Assembly (NCBI GenBank): GCA_016719295.1 | Contig: JADKAF010000001.1 | Coordinates: 4,216,001 to 4,280,000 of the forward strand | From: Planctomycetota bacterium | GTDB lineage: Bacteria > Planctomycetota > UBA1135 > JADKAF01 | Direction: 5' to 3' | DNA length: 64,000 nucleotides | Part shown: positions 1 to 7,998 of the stretch, one piece after another | Layout of the letters: each line of letters starts with the position of its first letter | Position numbering within the stretch: position 1 is the first letter of the stretch | Notes under the pieces: model-generated | What the model saw: the letters and a program-made list of their open reading frames with translations, nothing else | Database searches by the model: none | What the model was told of the DNA's origin: nothing | Program-made: the position numbers and the translations under genes

Positions 1-1
1 C

Positions 2-1348
2 TTCGGTGGACGCGGCACCAGCGGGCTTCGAACGACCGAGGCGTGGGAGTGGAATGGCGCGCGCTGGAGCTCGCTCTCGACCGAGCTCCCGCCGGCGCGG
101 CGCCATCACTCGATGGCCTTCGACTCGGCGCGCGGGCGCAGCGTGGTCTTCGGCGGTGCCGGCGCCACGGCGTGGCTCGCGGACACGTGGGAATGGGACG
201 GCATCCGCTGGCGGCGCATGGCGACGACGGGACCCGCGGCGCGCATCGGACACGCGCTCGCGTTCGACAGCGCGCGCGGTAGGACGATCCTCTTCGGCGG
301 CGACACGGGCTCCATCGTTCAGGACACCTGGAGCTGGAACGGGACGAGCTGGCAGCAGCTCAGCCCGGCGACGTCGCCGCCGGCGCGGCGCCTGCACGCG
401 ATGGTCTACGACGCAGCGCGAGACCGCATCGTGCTCTTCGGCGGGCATCGCGTCGGCGGCTACTACGACGACACCTGGGAGTTCGACGGCACGACGTGGC
501 AGCAGCGCGCGGTCAGCGGGCCGCCCGGATGGGACCACTACGGCGCGGCCTACGACCTGGAGCGCGAGCGCACCGTGCTCACGTACAACACGGGCTCGCA
601 GCGCATCACCTGGGAGTGGGATGGCACGACGTGGACCCAGGCGCATCCGGTCGTCACGCCGCCGGGCATCTGGCAGGCCCCTCTCGTCTACGACGCCGCG
701 CGCGCGCGTTGCGTGCTCGCCGGGAGCCTGAACGGCTCCAGCGTGCTCGAGGTCTGGGAGTACGACGGCGCGAACTGGTCGCAGCGGCGCCCCAGCGGTT
801 CACCCGCCGGACGCAACGAGCACCACGCGGTCTACGACAACGTCCGCGGCAGGGTCGTCCTCTTCGGTGGCTATCTCCCGACCAACGTCCCGGTGAACGA
901 CACTTGGGAGTATGGCACCGACGCCATCTCCGCCTTCAACACCTACGGAACGGGTTGCCTCGGCAGCCGCGGCGTGCCGAGCCTCACCGGTCTCCCCGGG
1001 AGCCGGCCCGTGCTAGGAGACGTGCTGCGCGTGCGGATCGACACGCTCCCGCTCGTGTGGACGCCGACGTTCATGTACCTCGGTCTCTCGGACTCCTTCT
1101 TCAGCGGTATCCCGCTGCCTCTCGATCTCGGCGTCGCCGGCATGCCGGGCTGCTGGCTGCTGCAGAGCGCGGACGTCCTCCTGCCGATCCAGAACGCCGG
1201 TGGCAGCGCGCTGTTCCTGCTGCCGTTGCCCGACGATGGCTCGTTGCTCGGGTTCTCGTTCTTCCTGCAGGCGGCGGTCGTCGATCGCAACGCGAACGCC
1301 CCGGGCTTCATCTGGTCGAACGGCGGAGCGGGACGGATCGGCGCCTGA
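2..1348 (+). CDS. Kelch-repeat secreted protein, 5' end outside window
   Basis: The frame is open from the second base with no start, so the N-terminus lies off the window; 448 residues are visible. They form successive kelch-like units of about 55-60 residues, each with an 'R..HAM.YD..R.R.VLFGG' strand pair followed by 'DTWEWDG..W', as in galactose-oxidase-type beta-propellers. From about residue 315 ('GTGCLGS') the repeats give way to an all-beta C-terminal domain ending in 'GFIWSNGGAGRIGA'. A similar domain is seen on other secreted proteins in this window. No catalytic residues can be assigned. A cell-surface or extracellular binding role is inferred from the architecture. The fold is well supported; the function is unknown. 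Confidence 0.8.
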   Translation, partial: FGGRGTSGLRTTEAWEWNGARWSSLSTELPPARRHHSMAFDSARGRSVVFGGAGATAWLADTWEWDGIRWRRMATTGPAARIGHALAFDSARGRTILFGGDTGSIVQDTWSWNGTSWQQLSPATSPPARRLHAMVYDAARDRIVLFGGHRVGGYYDDTWEFDGTTWQQRAVSGPPGWDHYGAAYDLERERTVLTYNTGSQRITWEWDGTTWTQAHPVVTPPGIWQAPLVYDAARARCVLAGSLNGSSVLEVWEYDGANWSQRRPSGSPAGRNEHHAVYDNVRGRVVLFGGYLPTNVPVNDTWEYGTDAISAFNTYGTGCLGSRGVPSLTGLPGSRPVLGDVLRVRIDTLPLVWTPTFMYLGLSDSFFSGIPLPLDLGVAGMPGCWLLQSADVLLPIQNAGGSALFLLPLPDDGSLLGFSFFLQAAVVDRNANAPGFIWSNGGAGRIGA

Positions 1349-1362
1349 GGGCGCTCGTGCGC

Positions 1363-1395
1363 GGAGGAACCCGCCGCTCGCGGCGGGAATCCTCC
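1363..1395 (+). terminator. Strong hairpin after the kelch gene
   Basis: Two stacked stems (GGAGGA/TCCTCC outside, CCCGCCG/CGGCGGG inside) close a CTCG tetraloop 15 nt after the kelch stop codon. There is no T-run, so termination is inferred from position and stem strength. Confidence 0.5.
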
Positions 1396-1431
1396 CCTCC
1401 TCCGCTCCGTCGGCGGAGGACGCTGCGCACC

Positions 1432-2171
1432 ATGCCCACCTCTCGTCGCGAGTTCCTCCTCGGCAGCAGCGCGCTGCTCGCCGGCTGCCAAGGCGCCGGG
1501 CGCACCGCGCACGCCGCGCGCGCCTCGGGCTCGCCGATCTCGAGACGCCGTGGAGCCACGACGCGAGCGACGTTCCGTTCGACGAGGTCATGCAGCGCCT
1601 GTACGCGCAGCCGCTGGCTCCCGAGCTCGTGCTCGACACGCCGGCGCATGTGCCCACCGAGCAGCTCGCCGCGCTCGTGCGCGAAGCCGCGGCAGCGTTC
1701 CTCGAGATGATCGCGCCGCAGCGCCAGACGATCTGGCTGCTGCACCTGATCACCGGGCCCGCGGCGATCGAGCTTCTCCTGCCCGACCTCGACGAAGCGA
1801 GCGGCGCGCTGCTGGTCGGCTACGCGCAGCAGGCCGTCGTCGCGCTCTTCCGCGCGTACGGCGCGCCGTTCACGCCGCGCGCCTCTCTGCACGCCGCGCC
1901 CCGCGCCGAGCCCCGCACCTGGGAAGCGCTGCTCGATCGCGCCGTCGCGCTGGAGTCGGTGCATTCGCTGAAGCTCTTCGAAGCGCTGCTGCGCACCGAG
2001 GAGCCCGGCGATCCGCTCTACCGCGCGATCGCGGAGCGCTGGCTCCGCGAGCTGAGGGCCGAGCCGCGGCGCGCTCAGCCGCGCGCGCCCGCGTCGAGCG
2101 TGCACTGCAGGCAGACGCGCGGCGCCGGGCGGAAGCCGTTCTTCGCGAGGAACGCGAGCAAGTCGAACTGA
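1432..2171 (+). pseudogene. Frameshifted questin-oxidase-like (DUF4243-like) exported protein
   Basis: The ATG opens a twin-arginine/lipoprotein-type leader ('TSRREFLLGSSALLAGC'). Its frame then loses protein character at about base 1500 and stops at 1710. The next frame carries a clean helical protein from 'LGLADLETPW' to about base 2060, with 'RQTIWLLHLITGPAAIELLLP' and 'VHSLKLFEALLR'. These resemble the C-terminal helices of questin oxidase-like proteins. No start codon explains the second frame alone, so one gene with a single frameshift at about 1490-1535 is the simplest reading. This is either a real mutation or a sequence error. The 3' end overlaps the opposing GNAT gene by about 100 bp. 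The family assignment is from memory of the motif pattern and is moderate at best. Confidence 0.5.
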
Positions 2172-2569
2172 TCCCAATCGACTTGGGTCTCGATCCGCTC
2201 GACGTGCAAGGCGTTCAGGTTCATGACGAGCTGGCGCAGCAGCGCCTGCCCCACGTGCTTTCCGCGCCGCTGCGGATCGACGCCGACGGAGTCGATGACG
2301 GCGATGGGCTCGGCGTGGCCGAACTCACCGTAGAAGACCTTGGCCAAGAGGAAGCCCGCGACGTGCCCGTCGATCTCGGCGACGAGGCTCGTGCGCAGCG
2401 ACGGCTCGGCGAGAGCGGCCTTCACCTTCGCGCGGTAGTACTCCTCGCGCACGCGCCCCGTGGAGGCGCGGTCGATCTTCACGATGGCCGCCGCATCGGA
2501 CGCGCGCAGATCGCGCACCAGAACGCCCTCCGTGGCCTCGACACCGGGATCCTCTTCGAGCTCCTTCAT
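2075..2569 (-). CDS. GNAT family N-acetyltransferase
   Basis: This 164-residue protein has the single-domain GNAT layout, the acetyl-CoA-dependent N-acyltransferase fold. An N-terminal 'VRDLRASDAAAIVKID' precedes the acetyl-CoA binding motif A, 'VDPQRRGKHVGQALL' (Q/R-x-x-G-x-G/A region), near residue 100. The 'FLAKNGFRPA' near the C-terminus is the usual last strand of the family. The substrate cannot be told from sequence. The gene converges on the frameshifted questin-oxidase-like gene and overlaps its tail, and it is separated from the upstream exported-protein gene by about 200 bp that contain a hairpin. It is therefore probably transcribed alone. Confidence 0.88.
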   Translation of the reverse strand: MKELEEDPGVEATEGVLVRDLRASDAAAIVKIDRASTGRVREEYYRAKVKAALAEPSLRTSLVAEIDGHVAGFLLAKVFYGEFGHAEPIAVIDSVGVDPQRRGKHVGQALLRQLVMNLNALHVERIETQVDWDQFDLLAFLAKNGFRPAPRVCLQCTLDAGARG

Positions 2570-2730
2570 GGCCGCGACTCCTCGTGCGGGTCGTCGTCGC
2601 TGCGCGGGCGCGCACCGGCGCGAGCCGGCAGCAGGCGATCGAGCGCCAGCATGCGAGCCCCGGCGCTCGCGGCCATGGGCCCTTCGGCGCAGGACAGACT
2701 GTCGCGCCTCGCGCGAGCAACGGCGAGCGC

Positions 2731-2755
2731 GGCGCTCCTCCGCGGAGGACGCGCC
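2731..2755 (-). terminator. GC-rich hairpin after the DUF6259-like gene
   Basis: A perfect 14-nt palindrome (TCCTCCGCGGAGGA) flanked by GGCGC/GCGCC arms lies 16 nt beyond the stop of the minus-strand gene that ends at 2771. The rest of the 200 bp between that gene and the GNAT gene shows nothing else recognisable. Confidence 0.5.
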
Positions 2756-2770
2756 GCGCTCGCGACCGGC

Positions 2771-5548
2771 TCAGCGCAGCTCGTAGATCACGACGCTCTG
2801 CGCGGGGATCGCCGGCAGCGGCAGCGCATCCTCGGGCCCGCCGTAGCCGCCGCCGAAGTCGAGGATGCGCGAGCCGGCCATCTCGGTGCCGACCGGGGTG
2901 CGCACGCCCGTCGCGAGATCGACGGAGAAGAGCGCGAAGGAGCCGTTGCTCTCCGGCAGCACGCTCGTGGGCTCGACGCGCAGCGCGTAGTGGCTCGGCT
3001 GCGCGGTCCAGTTCACGATGCAGAGCAGGCGCGAGCCGGCATTCTCGGTGCTCGCCGGCGCGGACCAGACGGAGTGGTAGGTCGTCAGCGCGGGGAAGAA
3101 GGCGTAGAGCAGCGGCGGGTAGATGTTCCTCACGTAGGAGAGGAAGGGTCCCAGCGGATGCGCCTGCGCGAGCGCGAGATGCCGCAGCGGATGGAGCTCG
3201 GTGCGGAAGCGGACGATCGATAGCGGTCGCTCCATTCGTCCGCGCAAGAGCCACGGTCCGCCGACCTGCTCGTCGCGCGCGCGCTTCAAATCCTGCAGCC
3301 GCTGCACGAGCTGCAGCCCCGTGCCATTCGGGTCCGTGGGCAGGAGCGTCCCCTGTGCATCGACCTCGAAGAGCCCGCGTCCGAAGCCGCCGAGCTGGCC
3401 CGTCTCCGCGTCCGTCGTCACGAGGAAAGTGAACGGGTTGTTGCCCGTGACGAACTCCGTCATGTGCGTGTAGAGCGCGAGCTCCAGGAACCATGCATCG
3501 GGCAGCGGACCGCCGCGCGTGGCGAGCCAGTCCACCGTGTGCAGCATGTTCAGCGCGGCGCTGGGCTGGAACTCGTGATAGATCGCGTTCCAGAGCGGCG
3601 GCAGGAACGGCACGTCGGGCTCGTAGTCGAAGGTGCCCGGCCCCGGCAGCGGCGGCAGGAAGAGGCGGTGGTCGACGAACGGCGTCCGCGCCACCTGCTG
3701 CCCGCACGCATCGACCCAACCCGCGAGCGTCTCTTCGGTGTGCTCGGTGGAGACATACGCTGGCCGCGTCGGGTGCACGAGCTTCACGAGCGCCAGCGCG
3801 GCGGCGAGCGTCGCGCGCTTGCCGTCCTGCCAGTACGCGCCACCGCCCGGGATGTGCGGCAGGTACTTCCGCTCCGCGGTCCAGTTGCCGTAGGAGATGT
3901 CCGGACCGGTTCCGCCGAGCACGTCCATGTGCACCGCGGAGGCGCCGATCACGGTCGCGAAGGGCAGCAACGTCTTCTCGAAGTGATAGCGGCGCGCTTC
4001 GAAGGCGCCGAAGTTCAGCATCGGATAGGTGACGTTGCCCTGGAAGCGCAGCGAGCCATCCAACGCGTAGACGCCGTAATCGAAGCGGCGCTCGGGTCGG
4101 ATCAGCGGCGGCGGCTCATCGACGGGCAGATCGAAGCGGTTGTAGTACGCGACCGCCGAACGCGGGACGCTCGCATGCACCCGATCGATCGCAGCGCCCA
4201 GCGTCGGGAACACCGGCGGCGAAGCCTCGGTCGTCGGCTGGATCGGCCGATCGCTCGTGAACTGCCATTGGCAGTTCATCGGCGTCGCGGGGAACGCCGC
4301 GTGATACTCCTGCGCGAGCCGCACCGACCCCTCGAGATGCGCATCGCCGAGGCCCGCCGGATACGGTGCAGGCACGAGCTGCAGGAAGTACGAGACGACG
4401 CCCTGGTAGAGCGAGTTCTCGTCCCAGCTCGAGCTGCGGAAGATCGGGTTCCGCTCGATCGGGCCGAGCGGAACGACCGCGCGACGCCGCACCCAATCGC
4501 GATAGGGCTCGACGACATCGAACCACCACTCGGGGCCGGTGTAGGGCTTCAAGCCGACCAAGCACGCATACGGCTGCGCGTACGGCCAGGACACGTGGGT
4601 GCGCGGATCGGGATCGAGCGGCGCCATCTGCCCGACGCTCCAGCGGAACGCGGCGTGCGGCAGTGGAGCCGCCTCTGCGACGGTCTCCAGGTTGTAGGTC
4701 TTGAACCATCCGCGCGCGTCATCGCTGCCGAGCCAGAGCATCTCGCTCGCGAGCGCGGCACTCGAGCTCGTGCCCGGGTACGGATAAAAGCGCAGGCAGT
4801 CCCACTGGAAGGTCTGGCTGCCCGAGGTCCCGGGCTGATGGAAGTCCGTGTACGAGAGGTGCGCGGGCAGCGGCTGCAGGAAGTTCAGCGGGTCGCCCTT
4901 CCCGGGATGCACCGACTCGTAGCGCTGCGAGCCCAACTGATCGAGGATCAAGGTCGCGGGGAACACCGACTGCGGCGTCGAGGTGCCCGCCACGAGATCC
5001 GCCGTGAGCAGACCTTGATCGAGCGGATCGACGGCGAGCAGCGGGAAGTTCACCCGGAAGACGCGCGCGCAGGTCGAGCGCGGCTGGAACGGCACGACGC
5101 TGATCTCCCAGCGGCTCGCGAACTCGAGGGGCTCGCCCGCGCACGGCATGCGCACGCAGACGCGCACGTCGAAGCGATCGGGACTACCTGCGAGGGCCAC
5201 GCGATCCCAGCAGAGGGCGAGTCCGCGCTCCAGGTTCTCCACGCGGAACGCGTGTCGCGCATCGCTCGCGCGCAGGACGCGCGGCGTCGTCGGGGCCGCG
5301 GGATCGTAGAGCACGACCTCCCAGAGGCCGGGGGCCAGCGCTCGATCGAAGTTCAGCTCGGCACTCGTGCGCGGATTGCGGAGCTGCGCCAAGGTCGCGC
5401 CCGTCGAGGCATCGGCCTCGAAGCGGAGCGCCACGGCGGCGCCATCCAAGTTCCACTGCTGCGCCGCGGCGCTGGACGCGATCACGGCGAACAACGCGCA
5501 GCGCGTCGCGAAACGCGCGAGCTGCGCTCGATGAGAGGGCTCGTTCAC
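2771..5548 (-). CDS. Exported DUF6259-like protein, putative glycoside hydrolase
   Basis: The 925-residue product starts with a basic stretch and a hydrophobic signal ending 'SSAAAQQ', so it should be exported. The first third is beta-rich, as in carbohydrate-processing sandwich domains. The centre resembles DUF6259 proteins ('IFRSSSWDENSLYQGVVSYFL', 'GASAVHMDVLGGTGPDISYG'), a family thought to hold a TIM barrel related to glycosidases. The tail from about residue 800 is again beta-rich and ends 'PAQSVVIYELR'. The D in 'VHMDVLGG' is a plausible active-site acid, but I cannot prove catalysis. Its start codon overlaps the stop codon of the upstream gene (ATGA), which indicates an operon with translational coupling. 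Confidence 0.65.
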   Translation of the reverse strand: MNEPSHRAQLARFATRCALFAVIASSAAAQQWNLDGAAVALRFEADASTGATLAQLRNPRTSAELNFDRALAPGLWEVVLYDPAAPTTPRVLRASDARHAFRVENLERGLALCWDRVALAGSPDRFDVRVCVRMPCAGEPLEFASRWEISVVPFQPRSTCARVFRVNFPLLAVDPLDQGLLTADLVAGTSTPQSVFPATLILDQLGSQRYESVHPGKGDPLNFLQPLPAHLSYTDFHQPGTSGSQTFQWDCLRFYPYPGTSSSAALASEMLWLGSDDARGWFKTYNLETVAEAAPLPHAAFRWSVGQMAPLDPDPRTHVSWPYAQPYACLVGLKPYTGPEWWFDVVEPYRDWVRRRAVVPLGPIERNPIFRSSSWDENSLYQGVVSYFLQLVPAPYPAGLGDAHLEGSVRLAQEYHAAFPATPMNCQWQFTSDRPIQPTTEASPPVFPTLGAAIDRVHASVPRSAVAYYNRFDLPVDEPPPLIRPERRFDYGVYALDGSLRFQGNVTYPMLNFGAFEARRYHFEKTLLPFATVIGASAVHMDVLGGTGPDISYGNWTAERKYLPHIPGGGAYWQDGKRATLAAALALVKLVHPTRPAYVSTEHTEETLAGWVDACGQQVARTPFVDHRLFLPPLPGPGTFDYEPDVPFLPPLWNAIYHEFQPSAALNMLHTVDWLATRGGPLPDAWFLELALYTHMTEFVTGNNPFTFLVTTDAETGQLGGFGRGLFEVDAQGTLLPTDPNGTGLQLVQRLQDLKRARDEQVGGPWLLRGRMERPLSIVRFRTELHPLRHLALAQAHPLGPFLSYVRNIYPPLLYAFFPALTTYHSVWSAPASTENAGSRLLCIVNWTAQPSHYALRVEPTSVLPESNGSFALFSVDLATGVRTPVGTEMAGSRILDFGGGYGGPEDALPLPAIPAQSVVIYELR

Positions 5549-6465
5549 TTGGCTTTCTCCTCACCGACGACGGGCGCGGGCGCCGCGACATCGGTCTCTG
5601 CGGACAGGTCCAGCACCAGCGTCCGCTGGTGCTCGGGCACGGCGGAGCCGCGGAGCACGCGCGTGCGGCCGTCGATCAGCACGGTGGCCTCGACGGCGCA
5701 GGCAACCCCCGCGGGCAAGGGCTCGAGACGCAGCGCGGTCGGCGCGCGGCGACCTCGATCGATGGACGCGCGCACGACGGCGGTGCCGCTCTCCGCGGCG
5801 GGCGTCGCGAGCGCGGATAACAAGGGCAGCGCTTCTCCGGCGGCGCCCTGCGCGCGCAGCTCGAGCGCCGCGCGCGGATAGAGGACGAGATCGAACCGCG
5901 GCGGGCTCTCCGCCCTTCCGCTCGTGAAGGCCGGCGAGCTCGCCGCGACCCACGCCCCTTCACCGGCGATGGCGCGCAGGGGACCCGACTGCGGCAGGAA
6001 CGCCGCGCGCGCCACACCCTGCTCATCGCTGCGCAGCACGCTCGAAGCCGGGCTCGCGCGCAAGTTACCGAGATAGCGCTCGGGCCCGGCGGGATCCGCG
6101 CAGAGCCAGCTCCACGTCTGCTCGGGCACGACGAGCACGGGCACGCCGCGCAACGGACGGCGCTCGCGGTCCAAGATGCGCACCTCGGCGACGCCATCGC
6201 GCCCGAGCGCTGCCGCGAGCGCGGCATCGGTCGCGCTCGGCGCGAGAGCCGTGCTCGGCGGTGCGAGGCGCGTGCTCTCCGTGGGCGGCGCGTCGCGTGG
6301 ATCTGTCGCAAGCTTCGTCGGCTCGATCGCGCGCGGCATCTCCTCCCCAGGAGCCGCCAACGGCGCGACGTCCGCCTCGGCGTGATCGCGGCGAGCGACC
6401 CACGTGACGCCGACGACGGCGAGCACGAGGCCGAACAGCACGAGCGTTCTTCTCCCGTGGAACAT
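5545..6465 (-). CDS. Membrane-anchored protein with regulatory-like beta domain
   Basis: This 306-residue protein has one N-terminal membrane helix ('TLVLFGLVLAVVGVTWVA'), a low-complexity Pro/Ala/Thr linker to about residue 85, and a beta-rich domain with 'VAEVRILDRERRPLRGVPVLV'. That last pattern resembles carboxypeptidase-regulatory-like domains. A clear Shine-Dalgarno sequence (GGGAGG, 7 nt from the ATG) sets the start. It is the first gene of a two-gene unit with the DUF6259-like protein. The layout matches the larger protein at 39283-41094, which is also a membrane anchor plus linker plus regulatory-like beta domains. The function is unknown. Confidence 0.6.
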   Translation of the reverse strand: MFHGRRTLVLFGLVLAVVGVTWVARRDHAEADVAPLAAPGEEMPRAIEPTKLATDPRDAPPTESTRLAPPSTALAPSATDAALAAALGRDGVAEVRILDRERRPLRGVPVLVVPEQTWSWLCADPAGPERYLGNLRASPASSVLRSDEQGVARAAFLPQSGPLRAIAGEGAWVAASSPAFTSGRAESPPRFDLVLYPRAALELRAQGAAGEALPLLSALATPAAESGTAVVRASIDRGRRAPTALRLEPLPAGVACAVEATVLIDGRTRVLRGSAVPEHQRTLVLDLSAETDVAAPAPVVGEEKAK

Positions 6466-6638
6466 GGAGCACCTCCCGCGCGCCCCTCTCGATGCGGGCG
6501 AGTCTCTCGGGCTCCGGCGAAGGCGTCAATCGCTACGAGAGAAGGCCCCCCTCCACGGCGGCGAGCGCTTCTCGCCACCGCATCTCGGCGCTCGCTCGTG
6601 AGCGTTCGGCAGGAGCGACGATCCGCGAGCTGCGGAGC

Positions 6639-7991
6639 TCACGCGCCGAACACCTCCGGCAACCACCCCGTGCTATCCGCAAAGCTCTCCGCCGACACGC
6701 CGACCGTGCGCAGCATCCCGAGGAGCACGTTCGAGAATGGCGTCGACTCGTCGTACTTCGTGTAGCGGCCGTGGCGGATGCCGAGGGCGCCGCCGCCGGC
6801 GAGTGCCAGCGGGTAGTTGCGCGCGTTGTGCGTCGTGCTGCAGCAGCTGCCGTAGAGGATGAGGGTGCGGTCGAGCAGCGGACCGTGCTCGTCCTGCGCA
6901 GCGGCGAGGCGCTGGAGGAAGTGCGCGAACTGCTGCGCGTGCCACTGGTCGTAGCGGCCCCACTCCTCCCAGTGTCCTTCGTGCGTGTCGTGGCTGATCG
7001 TGTGGTGGCCGCGCTTGATGCCGAGCGCGCGCGCGGGGAAGTGATCCGCGAAGCCCATGCCGTCCTCGCGGCCGGTCATGAAGGTCGAGACGCGCGTGAG
7101 GTCGGTCTCGAAGGCGAGGGCGAGCAGGTCATACATCGTGCGCAGGTAGCGCGCGGGATCGACGTCGGCGGCGGCATCGAGGGTGAGCTTCGAGGCGTCG
7201 AAGGGCTTCATCGGTCGATCGAGCCAGGCTTCGTTGCGGCGCACCTGCTCCTCGACGTCGCGCAGCGAGGCCAAGTACTGCTCGAGCTTCGCGCGATCGC
7301 CGGTGCCAAGCTTGGTTGCGAGGGCCTTGCCGTCTTCCAGCACGAGGTCGACGACGCGCTTCCCGCGCTTCAGGCTCGCGCGACGTTCCTCCGTGGGCGC
7401 ACCGCCGCCGGGAGAGAAGTAGCGCTCGAAGATGCGGCGCGGGAGATGCTCGGAGGGGATCGGACGGGCCGAGTGATCGAAGGAAAGCGTCGAGACGCGC
7501 GAGCGATAGCCCACGCCGCCGTCGGTCGAGCAGACGAGCGAGGGCAAGCGCGTATGGCGCTTCAGCACGGCCGCGGCGACCTGGTCCGCGGAGACCCTGT
7601 TCTGATAGGAGTCGTGGCGCGCGTCGCCCGCCGTGAGCCAGGTGTCGCCCGCGAGATGTCCCAGGAGCTCGCGGCTCAAGGGATGCGAGAGGCCGCCGAG
7701 CAAGGAGAGCTGCGCCCGGTAGGGCTCGAGGCACGAGAGGACTTCGGTGAACTTGTAGCTCTCCCCCGCTTCGTTCGGGAACCAGCGCCAGCGGTTCCAC
7801 TTCGTATCGCTCTCCTCCGGCATGCTCGCGCCGTTCGGGAAGTAGACGAAGCAGATCCGTCGCGCGGGCTCGCGCAGCGGGCCGCTGGTGCGCGCGGAGA
7901 GCCGCATCGCGTCGAGGAACGGCAGCGCCACCGCGACTCCGGCGCCGCGGAGGAAGGTGCGTCGATCGAGCGGAGGTTGAGACTTGCTCAT
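6639..7991 (-). CDS. DUF1552 family Tat-exported protein
   Basis: This 450-residue protein belongs to the DUF1552 family, frequent in planctomycetes and related phyla. The leader 'LDRRTFLRGAGVAVALPFLDAM' contains a twin-arginine motif, pointing to folded export by Tat. The body carries family-typical blocks such as 'RICFVYFPNGASMPE', 'FMTGREDGMGFADHF' and 'LYGSCCSTTHNARNYPLALAGG'. The frame extends upstream to 8360, but the Tat leader fixes the start at 7991. It lies 7 nt after the stop of the DUF1592 gene, the standard pairing for this phylum. Its biochemical role is unproven. Its resemblance to sulfatase-like DUF1501 proteins is suggestive only. Confidence 0.88.
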   Translation of the reverse strand: MSKSQPPLDRRTFLRGAGVAVALPFLDAMRLSARTSGPLREPARRICFVYFPNGASMPEESDTKWNRWRWFPNEAGESYKFTEVLSCLEPYRAQLSLLGGLSHPLSRELLGHLAGDTWLTAGDARHDSYQNRVSADQVAAAVLKRHTRLPSLVCSTDGGVGYRSRVSTLSFDHSARPIPSEHLPRRIFERYFSPGGGAPTEERRASLKRGKRVVDLVLEDGKALATKLGTGDRAKLEQYLASLRDVEEQVRRNEAWLDRPMKPFDASKLTLDAAADVDPARYLRTMYDLLALAFETDLTRVSTFMTGREDGMGFADHFPARALGIKRGHHTISHDTHEGHWEEWGRYDQWHAQQFAHFLQRLAAAQDEHGPLLDRTLILYGSCCSTTHNARNYPLALAGGGALGIRHGRYTKYDESTPFSNVLLGMLRTVGVSAESFADSTGWLPEVFGA

Positions 7992-7998
7992 GGGCAAT

